From Falsiroseomonas sp035644895 (lineage in GTDB: Bacteria > Pseudomonadota > Alphaproteobacteria > Acetobacterales > Acetobacteraceae), in the NCBI GenBank assembly GCA_035644895.1, contig DASQNQ010000283.1, forward strand, positions 1 to 20,568: a DNA stretch of 20,568 nt, written 5' to 3'. The position numbers and the translations under genes were made by a program. This document shows positions 15,078-20,568 of this stretch, piece by piece; the stretch's first letter is position 1, and the number at the start of each line of letters is the position of its first letter. The notes under the pieces are model-generated. The model was not told the DNA's origin, searched no databases, and saw nothing but the letters and a program-made list of their open reading frames with translations.

Positions 15078-15116
15078 CACTTGCCCTTTGCCCCCCAAGG
15101 ATGGACAAGGCGCCGC

Positions 15117-16022
15117 ATGACGCGCCTCGCCTCCATGACCGGCTTCGCCCGAGAGGGCGGCACCCTGCCGGACGGCACCCCTTTCGTCTGGGAACTCCGC
15201 TCCGTCAACGGGCGCGGACTCGACCTGCGGCTGCGGCTGCCGAACGGGCTGGACGCCCTGGAGCCCGCGCTGCGCGAGGCGGCGGGGCGGCACCTGAAGC
15301 GCGGCAACGTCTCCGCCAACCTCACCGTGAAGCGGGAGGAGCGCGCGCCGCGCCTGACGCCGGACCCGGCGGCGCTGGAGCAGGCGCTGCGCCTCGCCCT
15401 CGACCTCGCCGCCCGCATCCCCGGCGGGCCGGCCCCGCGCGCCGAGGCGATCCTCGCCATGCCCGGCGTGCTGCGCGCCGAGGCGGCCGAGCCCGACGAG
15501 ACGGCCGAGGAGGCGCGCCGCGCCGCGATGGTCGCCGGCTTCGAGGCGGCGCTGCGCGGCCTGGCGCAAGCCCGCGCGGCCGAGGGCGCGCAACTGCTGC
15601 GCATCCTGGACGGCCTGCTCGACGAGATCGCGGCGCTGCGCGAGACCGCGGCGCGCGAGGCGGCCGACCAGCCGGCAGCGCAGAGGGCGCGGCTGCTCGA
15701 GAACCTGGCCGGCCTGCTCGGCGAGGGCGACGCCCGCGCCCGCGTGCCGGAGGAGCGGCTGGCGCAGGAGGTGGCGCTGCTGGCCCAGCGCAGCGACGTG
15801 CGGGAGGAGCTGGACCGGCTGGACGCCCACATCGCCCAGGCGCGCGCCCTGCTGCGTTCGGGCGAGGCGGTGGGGCGGAAGCTCGAATTCCTGACGCAGG
15901 AATTCGTGCGGGAGGCGAACACGCTCTGCTCCAAGAGCGCGTCGGTCGCGCTCACGCGCACCGGCCTCGACCTCAAGGCCGCGATCGAGAGCCTGCGCGA
16001 GCAGGCGGCCAACGTGGAATGA
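15117..16022 (+). CDS. YicC-family endoribonuclease
   Basis: A 301-residue member of the YicC family, whose E. coli founder is an endoribonuclease. It begins MTRLASMTGFAREG, matching the conserved SMTGFAR start, has ELRSVNGRGLDLRLRLP at about 30-46, and ends with the family signature KLEFLTQEFVREANTLCSKS, then LKAAIESLREQAANVE. The ATG at 15117 has AAGG six bases upstream; an earlier in-frame ATG at 15081 adds an unconserved dozen residues. yicC directly before gmk is a common proteobacterial pair; here the two are separated by an unusually structured 115-bp gap. Confidence 0.92.
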   Translation: MTRLASMTGFAREGGTLPDGTPFVWELRSVNGRGLDLRLRLPNGLDALEPALREAAGRHLKRGNVSANLTVKREERAPRLTPDPAALEQALRLALDLAARIPGGPAPRAEAILAMPGVLRAEAAEPDETAEEARRAAMVAGFEAALRGLAQARAAEGAQLLRILDGLLDEIAALRETAAREAADQPAAQRARLLENLAGLLGEGDARARVPEERLAQEVALLAQRSDVREELDRLDAHIAQARALLRSGEAVGRKLEFLTQEFVREANTLCSKSASVALTRTGLDLKAAIESLREQAANVE

Positions 16023-16049
16023 TGTTGTTTCCGCCTCAGGCGCCGGCGC

Positions 16050-16082
16050 GCGCATCCGCCCGTCAGCGCGATGCGCTGACGG
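16050..16082 (+). promoter_or_regulatory. Strong hairpin with an alternative pairing before gmk
   Basis: CCGTCAGCGC (16060-16069) and GCGCTGACGG (16073-16082) pair perfectly over 10 bp with a GAT loop. A second, mutually exclusive stem joins GCGCATC (16050-16056) to GATGCGC (16070-16076). No T-run follows. It lies in the 115-bp gap between yicC and gmk. It could be a transcript-stabilising or attenuating element, or a DNA palindrome bound by a regulator. Confidence 0.4.
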
Positions 16083-16137
16083 CTCGCCGCACGCGCGTCG
16101 GGCGCCGTTCGGCGGCTGCATCGGGCCGAGGGACGCG

Positions 16138-16764
16138 ATGAGCGCCACGCGGCGGGGCTTGTGTTTGGTGCTCGCCTCCGCCCCGGGCGGCGGCAAGACG
16201 AGCATCTCGCGCGCGCTCCTCGGTTCGGAGCCGGACCTCAAGCTCTCGGTCAGCGTCACCACGCGCGCGCCGCGCCCGGCCGAGATCGAGGGCGTCCACT
16301 ACTTCTTCCGCACGCCCGAGCAGTTCGCGGCGATGGTCGGGGGCGGCGAGCTGCTGGAGCATGCGGGCTTCCTCGGCCGGCAGTACGGCACGCCGCGCGC
16401 GCCGGTCGAGGCCGCGCTGGCCGCGGGGCAGGACGTGCTGTTCGACATCGAGTGGCAGGGCCACCGTCAGCTCCGGGCGAAGCTGCCGGGCGACGTGGTG
16501 GGCGTGTTCCTCCTGCCGCCCTCGATGGAGGAGCTGGAGCGGCGCCTGCGCGGCCGCGCGCAGGAGAGCGAGGAGGAGATCGCGCGGCGGCTGGCCATCG
16601 CGCGCGACGAGATGACGCACTGGGAGGATTTCGACCACGTCCTGGTGAACCGCGACTTCGACGCCGCGGTGGCCGAGGTGCGCGCCATCCTGCATGCCGC
16701 GCGCACCGCCCGCGCCCGCCAGCCCTGGCTGCCGGAGTTCGTCGCCTCGCTGCTCGGGCGCTAG
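16138..16764 (+). CDS. gmk: Guanylate kinase
   Basis: Phosphorylates GMP to GDP with ATP, essential for GTP and dGTP supply. The 208-residue protein shows the P-loop APGGGKT at 15-21, the GMP-binding SVSVTTRAPRPAEIEGVHYFF (37-57, read in two halves around TTR), LLEHAGFLGRQYGTP at 72-86, LFDIEWQG at 101-108 and the lid-region ARDEMTHWEDFDHVLVNRD at 155-173. The first P-loop glycine is alanine here, where E. coli has SGPSGAGKS. The ATG has GAGGGA upstream. The next gene starts seven bases after the stop. Confidence 0.96.
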   Translation: MSATRRGLCLVLASAPGGGKTSISRALLGSEPDLKLSVSVTTRAPRPAEIEGVHYFFRTPEQFAAMVGGGELLEHAGFLGRQYGTPRAPVEAALAAGQDVLFDIEWQGHRQLRAKLPGDVVGVFLLPPSMEELERRLRGRAQESEEEIARRLAIARDEMTHWEDFDHVLVNRDFDAAVAEVRAILHAARTARARQPWLPEFVASLLGR

Positions 16765-16771
16765 CGCCCCC

Positions 16772-17701
16772 ATGGGCGTGGTGCTGGAGGTCGTGGCGCC
16801 GGTCTTCGCGCTGATCGCCCTCGGCTTCGTGATGAAGCGGCGCGGGGTGATCGCGCAGGAGGGCTTCCGCGGCCTCGACAAGTTCACCTTCGCCATCGCG
16901 GCGCCCGCGCTGCTGTTCGCGGGCGGCACATCGGCGCAGAACGCCGGCGGCGCGGGGGCGGCGGTTGCCTTCCTGGCCGGCGCGCTGGCGGTCTACGCGG
17001 CGGGCATGGCCTTCGCGCGGGGCGGGCTGCGGCTGCCCCTCGGCGAATCGGGGCTGTTCGCGCTCAACTGCGCCTTCGGCAACTCGGTCATGATGGGCGT
17101 GCCGCTGATCCTGGCGGCCTTTGGCCAGGCCGGGCTTTCCGTGCTGCTCGCGATCCTCGCGCTGCACTCGCTCGTGCTGCTCGGCCTGGCCACCGTGATC
17201 GCGGAAGTCGGGCTGAACGCGCACGCGCCGGTGGCACGGATGCTGCGCGCGACGGTGCTCGGCATGGCGCGCAACCCGGTGCTGGTCGCGGTGGCGCTGG
17301 CTCTCGTCTGGAGCGCGCTGTCCCTGCCGGTGCCGGCCGTGGTGCGCCGCACGCTGGAATTCGTCGGCGCCGCCGGCCCGCCCGTGGCCCTCGTCTGCCT
17401 CGGCGCGAGCCTCGTCGGCCTCGATGCCCGCGCGGGCTGGCGGGAGACGGCGGCAACCACGGCGGCCAAGCTTGCCCTCATGCCGGCGATCACCTGGGCG
17501 GCCTGCATCGCGCTCGGCCTCGGGCCGCTGGAGACGGCGGTGGCGGTGACCACGGCGGCGCTGCCCACCGGCGCGAACGCCTTCATCCTGGCGCAGCGCT
17601 ATGCCACGGGCGCGGACCGGTCGGGCGCCGCGGTGGTGGTCTCGACCGCGCTGTCGGTGCTGACGCTCTCGGCATGCATCGGCTTCTTCCGGCCGGGCTG
17701 A
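16772..17701 (+). CDS. AEC-family transporter (auxin efflux carrier type)
   Basis: A 309-residue inner-membrane carrier with about ten transmembrane helices in two halves split by a hydrophilic loop near 145-165. Family hallmarks are LDKFTFAIAAPALLF at 35-49, ALNCAFGNSVMMGVPL at 97-112 in the first half, and AALPTGANAFILAQRY at 262-277 in the second. Bacterial members transport small carboxylates such as malate or malonate, or amino acids; the substrate here is unknown. The ATG at 16772 gives a normal first helix and sits seven bases after gmk. An upstream in-frame ATG lies inside gmk and is not credible. Confidence 0.9.
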   Translation: MGVVLEVVAPVFALIALGFVMKRRGVIAQEGFRGLDKFTFAIAAPALLFAGGTSAQNAGGAGAAVAFLAGALAVYAAGMAFARGGLRLPLGESGLFALNCAFGNSVMMGVPLILAAFGQAGLSVLLAILALHSLVLLGLATVIAEVGLNAHAPVARMLRATVLGMARNPVLVAVALALVWSALSLPVPAVVRRTLEFVGAAGPPVALVCLGASLVGLDARAGWRETAATTAAKLALMPAITWAACIALGLGPLETAVAVTTAALPTGANAFILAQRYATGADRSGAAVVVSTALSVLTLSACIGFFRPG

Positions 17702-17723
17702 CGGACGCGGTATGGGAGACGGC

Positions 17724-18146
17724 ATGGATGACAGCGCGATCCGCGACCTGCTGCTCTCGACCCGCCGCATCGCGGTGGTCGGCGCCTCGGACCGGCCCTC
17801 GCGGCCGAGCCACGGCGTCTTCGCCTTCCTGCTCGCCCGCGGCTACGACGCCGTGCCGGTGAACCCCACGCTGGCGGGCCGCCCCGTGCATGGCCGCGCG
17901 GCCCTCGCACGCCTGGAGGAGGCCGCGCCGCTCGACATGGTGGACGTGTTCCGCCGCAGCGAGGAGGCGGGCGCCGTGATGGACGAGGCGGTGCGGCTCG
18001 GCGCCCGCTCCGTCTGGCTCCAGCTCGGCGTGGTGGACGAGGCGGCGGCGGCGCGGGCCCGCGCCGCGGGGGTGCTCGTCGTGATGGACCGCTGCCCGGT
18101 GATCGAGTGGCGGCGCCTCGGCCTGCCGGGGAGGATCGGCGCATGA
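17724..18146 (+). CDS. YccU-type CoA-binding domain protein
   Basis: A 140-residue single-domain protein with the Rossmann-like CoA_binding fold seen in YccU and in succinyl-CoA synthetase alpha subunits. Signatures are AVVGASDRPSRPSHGVF at 17-33, GYDAVPVNP at 40-48, VDVFRRSEEAG at 73-83, VWLQLGVVDEAAA at 97-109 and MDRCPVIEW at 121-129 with its invariant cysteine. It lacks catalytic partner domains, and its role is unknown. The ATG at 17724 has GGGAG five bases upstream; an ATG at 17712 would add four residues. It overlaps the HAD gene by ATGA, so the pair is cotranslated. Confidence 0.88.
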   Translation: MDDSAIRDLLLSTRRIAVVGASDRPSRPSHGVFAFLLARGYDAVPVNPTLAGRPVHGRAALARLEEAAPLDMVDVFRRSEEAGAVMDEAVRLGARSVWLQLGVVDEAAAARARAAGVLVVMDRCPVIEWRRLGLPGRIGA

Positions 18147-18751
18147 GGCCGGACACCGTCGTCTGGGACATCGGCAACGTGCTGATCCGGTGGGATCCGC
18201 GGAACCTCTACCGCAAGCTGATCCCGGACGAGGCGGATATGGAGCGCTTCCTGGCGGAGGTCTGCACCGACGCCTGGAACCTCGAGCAGGACCGCGGCCG
18301 GACATGGGCCGAGGCGGTGGCCGAACTCACGCCGCGCTTCCCGCAGCACGCGGCGCTGATCCGCGCCTATGACGAGCGCTGGGAGGAGATGGTGCCGGGC
18401 GAGGTCCCCGGCACGCCGGAGATCCTGGAGGCGCTGCGCGCGGCCGGCGTTCCGCTCTACGCCATCACGAACTTCTCCGTGGACAAGCTCGTGCTCGCCC
18501 GGGCGCGGTTTCCCTTCCTGACGCGCTTCCGCGACGTGGTGGTCTCGGGCGAGGAGCGGCTGGTGAAGCCGGACCCGGCCATCTACCGCCGGCTGCTCGA
18601 CCGCAACGGCCTCGCGGCCGGGCAGTGCGTGTTCATCGACGACAGCGAGAAGAACGTGCGCGCGGCGCGGGAGGTGGGCATGCACGCCCACCACTTCCGG
18701 GACGCGGCCGCCCTTGCCGCGGAGCTGCGCGGTCTCGGCTTCCCCCTCTGA
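18143..18751 (+). CDS. HAD-IA family hydrolase
   Basis: A 202-residue haloacid-dehalogenase-like hydrolase. Motif I is WDIGNVL with nucleophile D9 and glycine in place of the second aspartate, motif II is ITN at 108-110, motif III K142 in VKPDPAIY, and motif IV IDDSEKN with D166 and D167. A helical cap sits at about 16-85. The DxGNV form of motif I is shared with YihX-type sugar phosphatases and with related HAD-IA members, so a small phosphorylated metabolite is the likeliest substrate, but no specific one can be named. Coupled to the CoA-binding gene by an ATGA overlap. Confidence 0.9.
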   Translation: MRPDTVVWDIGNVLIRWDPRNLYRKLIPDEADMERFLAEVCTDAWNLEQDRGRTWAEAVAELTPRFPQHAALIRAYDERWEEMVPGEVPGTPEILEALRAAGVPLYAITNFSVDKLVLARARFPFLTRFRDVVVSGEERLVKPDPAIYRRLLDRNGLAAGQCVFIDDSEKNVRAAREVGMHAHHFRDAAALAAELRGLGFPL

Positions 18752-18861
18752 CGGTTGCGTTGCGTCACCACGCGACAGCTTGAAATCCGGCGCTGCCTGG
18801 GCCAAGTCGCATGACAAGCCGGTAAGGTTTGCCGGCCTCAGCAGCAGCACGGGGTTTGAGG

Positions 18862-19575
18862 ATGACCGAAGAGGAACGCCGGATCATCACGGAGTTCGTG
18901 GAGCGCGTCGGCGGCGCCAACCGGATGGCGGCCCGCCCGGCCTCCCCCTGGGGCGCCCTTGGCGGCGGCTCCGCCCAGCCGGCCCAGCAGCCCTTGCCGC
19001 CGGTGGACCCGGAGGCCGACCGGCTGATCGGCGACCTGTTCGCCCGCCACCCGGAGGCGCGCTACCGCCTGACCCAGACCGCCTTCGTGCAGGAGGCCGC
19101 GCTGGTCGAGATGCAGAACCGCATCCAGCAGCTGGAGTGGGAGGTGGAGAACGCCCGCCGCCAGGGCCAGGCCGCGCAGCAGCCGCGCGGCATGTTCGGC
19201 GGCATGTTCGGCGGTGGCGGCGCTGCCCGCCCGGCCCCGATGCCGCCTCGGCCGCAGCCGCAGTACCCGCCGGGCTACAACCCGGCCATGATGCAGCAGG
19301 GCCGCGGCGGCAGCGGCTTCCTGGGCACGGCCATGATGACGGCCGTCGGCGTCGCGGGCGGCATGATGCTGGGCAATGCGCTGATGGGCGCCTTCTCGGG
19401 CGGCGCGGCCGAGGCGGCGACGACGGCGGCCGGCGACTTCGCGCAGGACGCCGTGCCGACGGGCTTCGATGGCGGGGCCGATCCCGGCGCCTACGGCTCG
19501 GACACCGGCGCCGATGCGGGCTATGCCGGGGACGCCGGCGGCTTCGAGGATGGGGGCTACGAGGAGGAGCTCTGA
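18862..19575 (+). CDS. DUF2076 domain protein
   Basis: A 237-residue protein of unknown function that fits the DUF2076 pattern: a helical N-terminal MTEEERRIITEFVERV, a second helix pair PEADRLIGDLFARHPEARY at 50-68 leading into a coiled coil (about 70-102), a glycine/proline-rich linker (GMFGGMFGGGG at 110-120, then PMPPRPQPQYPPGYNP), and a glycine-rich hydrophobic segment GFLGTAMMTAVGVAGGMMLG at 152-171. The tail (about 190-237) is low-complexity Gly/Asp/Ala and ends EEEL. The ATG at 18862 gives the conserved start; GGGG lies eight bases upstream. It is 110 bp after the HAD gene, probably with its own promoter, and ends at a strong terminator. Confidence 0.8.
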   Translation: MTEEERRIITEFVERVGGANRMAARPASPWGALGGGSAQPAQQPLPPVDPEADRLIGDLFARHPEARYRLTQTAFVQEAALVEMQNRIQQLEWEVENARRQGQAAQQPRGMFGGMFGGGGAARPAPMPPRPQPQYPPGYNPAMMQQGRGGSGFLGTAMMTAVGVAGGMMLGNALMGAFSGGAAEAATTAAGDFAQDAVPTGFDGGADPGAYGSDTGADAGYAGDAGGFEDGGYEEEL

Positions 19576-19602
19576 GCTTCCTCGCCCATCTGGCCTGACC
19601 AG

Positions 19603-19634
19603 CCCCCGGCGCCCCGCGGCGCCGGGGGTTTCTC
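19603..19634 (+). terminator. Strong intrinsic terminator after the DUF2076 gene
   Basis: CCCCCGGCGCC (19603-19613) pairs perfectly with GGCGCCGGGGG (19618-19628) around a four-base loop and is followed by TTTCTC. The 11-bp stem begins 28 bp after the DUF2076 stop. This is the clearest terminator in the window and separates that gene from the lysR-type gene. Confidence 0.8.
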
Positions 19635-19690
19635 ATGCGCGCCGCTCATTGATGCGCGTGCATGCCGCGCGTAGCCTTCATGCATGCGCG
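19635..19690 (+). repeat. Three ATGCGCG direct repeats around the LysR start
   Basis: ATGCGCG occurs at 19635-19641, 19652-19658 and 19684-19690, the last one forming the first codons of the regulator. Spacings are 17 and 32 bp. The gap is otherwise occupied by the terminator. LysR-type proteins often bind their own promoter, so these are possible operator half-sites, but short GC-rich 7-mers recur easily in this genome. Confidence 0.3.
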
Positions 19691-20541
19691 TCCCCGACCT
19701 CGACCTCGACCTGCTGCGCTGCTTCGTGATGGTGGCCGAGGCCGGCGGGTTCACGGCGGCGGGCCAGGCGCTCGGCCTCACGCAGTCGGCCGTCTCCCTC
19801 AAGGTCAAGCGGCTGGAGGACCTGGTCCGCCGCCCGGTGTTCCGCCGCACCTCCCGCTCCGTCGCCCTGACGCGGGAGGGGGAGACGCTGCTCGCCTATG
19901 CACGCCGGATGCTGGCGCTGAACGACGAGGCGGTGCGGCGGCTGGTGGCCCCCGCCGTCGCGGGCCGGGTGCGCCTCGGCGTCGCGGACCACTTCGTGCC
20001 GCGCAACCTGGCGCCCATCCTGGCGCGCCTGACCGCCACCTTCCCCGAGGTGCGGCTGGAGGTGGAGGTGGGCCGGTCCCACGAGCTGCGCGCCAAGCAG
20101 GCGGCCGGCGGGCTCGACCTCGTGCTCGGCAAGCGGCGGGACGGGGAGACGGCGGGCGCGCCGATCTGGACGGAAACCGTGGTCTGGGCCGCCGCGCCCG
20201 GCTGGGCGCCGCCCGGCGACCGCCCCCTGCCGCTCGCGGTGCTGCCCGAGGGCTGCATGTTCCGCGAGCGCGCGCTGCGGGCGCTGGCCCGCGCCGGCAT
20301 GGCATTCGAGACGGTCTTCACATGCGACAGCCTGCTCGGCCTGGCCGCCGCGGCGCAGGCGGGCTTCGCGCTGACCGTGCTCGGCCGCCACGGCTTCCCG
20401 CCCGGGCTGCGGGAGGTGGACAGCCTCCCCCCGCTCGGCCAGGTGGAGATGGCGGTCTTCGGCGACGCGGCCGGCCGCACGCAGCTGGTGGAGCCGCTGG
20501 TCGGCTTCATCCGGGAGAGCCTCTCGCCTGCGTCCGGTTGA
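19684..20541 (+). CDS. LysR-type transcriptional regulator
   Basis: A 285-residue LysR-family regulator. The winged helix-turn-helix occupies about 5-65 (LRCFVMVAEAGGFTAAGQAL then LTQSAVSLKVKRLE at 32-45, with the wing FRRTSRSVALTREGE), followed by a linker helix and an effector-binding domain (about 92-280) starting GRVRLGVADHFVP. The coinducer and targets are unknown; neither neighbour is divergent, the usual clue to a target. No clear ribosome-binding site precedes the ATG at 19684, and an out-of-frame ATG sits four bases earlier. Three ATGCGCG copies in the upstream 50 bp could be sites for autoregulation. Nothing is seen in the remaining 27 bases to the window end. Confidence 0.93.
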   Translation: MRVPDLDLDLLRCFVMVAEAGGFTAAGQALGLTQSAVSLKVKRLEDLVRRPVFRRTSRSVALTREGETLLAYARRMLALNDEAVRRLVAPAVAGRVRLGVADHFVPRNLAPILARLTATFPEVRLEVEVGRSHELRAKQAAGGLDLVLGKRRDGETAGAPIWTETVVWAAAPGWAPPGDRPLPLAVLPEGCMFRERALRALARAGMAFETVFTCDSLLGLAAAAQAGFALTVLGRHGFPPGLREVDSLPPLGQVEMAVFGDAAGRTQLVEPLVGFIRESLSPASG

Positions 20542-20568
20542 CCCGGGCGGAGGCGCGGCGCAGCCTGC

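Noticed and set aside
13216..15108. A 630-codon minus-strand open frame over mltG, the EamA gene and the SDR region
   Set aside because: Out of frame with the real SDR gene and antisense to the other two; composition is typical of GC-driven shadow frames.
18759..18776. A 7-bp stem with one G-U pair just after the HAD gene, considered as a terminator
   Set aside because: No T-run follows and the stem is marginal.
1..20568. CRISPR arrays, tRNA or rRNA genes, insertion sequences, phage or defence islands
   Set aside because: No regularly spaced repeats, no cloverleaf or rRNA-like stretches, no transposase or integrase motifs, and codon composition is uniform across the window.

Overview
The window is an ordinary, densely packed stretch of a very GC-rich bacterial chromosome. 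Nearly every third codon position is G or C. Gene content and order (rpsF-rpsR-rplI-dnaB-alr-radA, and a fab cluster running fabD-fabG-acpP-fabF-mltG) point to an alphaproteobacterium. The GC content, the acidic tail on L9 and the MlaE/MlaF pair beside alr would suit the Acetobacteraceae (Roseomonas-like), but that family assignment is inference.

Left block, minus strand, about 7865 down to 1: rpsF, rpsR, a DUF2232-type membrane protein and rplI form a ribosomal-protein operon. A weak terminator-like hairpin follows, then dnaB, alr, mlaE, mlaF and radA (its C-terminus runs off the left edge). These genes cover translation, replication fork helicase loading, D-alanine supply, lipid transport across the envelope and recombination repair. 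alr overlaps the end of dnaB, mlaE starts just after alr on TTG, and mlaE/mlaF share an ATGA overlap, so dnaB-alr-mlaE-mlaF is probably one transcript.

Middle block, plus strand, 8077-14304: fabD, a protein with two fused GNAT acetyltransferase domains, fabG, acpP, fabF, mltG and an EamA-type exporter. This is the type II fatty acid synthesis cluster with an acetyltransferase inserted and a peptidoglycan transglycosylase at its end. fabD diverges from rpsF across a 211-bp regulatory gap.

Right block: a minus-strand short-chain dehydrogenase (14301-15077) meets the exporter tail to tail and is divergent from yicC. On the plus strand follow yicC, gmk, an AEC-family carrier, a YccU-type CoA-binding protein, a HAD-IA hydrolase, a DUF2076 protein ending in a strong intrinsic terminator, and a LysR-type regulator.

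There are no gene-free stretches above 300 bases. I saw no tRNA, rRNA, CRISPR, insertion sequence, phage or defence genes, and no convincing novel multi-gene system. The points most worth a second look are the tandem GNAT protein inside the fab operon, several strong perfect hairpins in gene leaders (acpP-fabF, mltG, gmk, rpsF), a LexA-like box before radA, and three contiguous DnaA-box-like 9-mers before dnaB.
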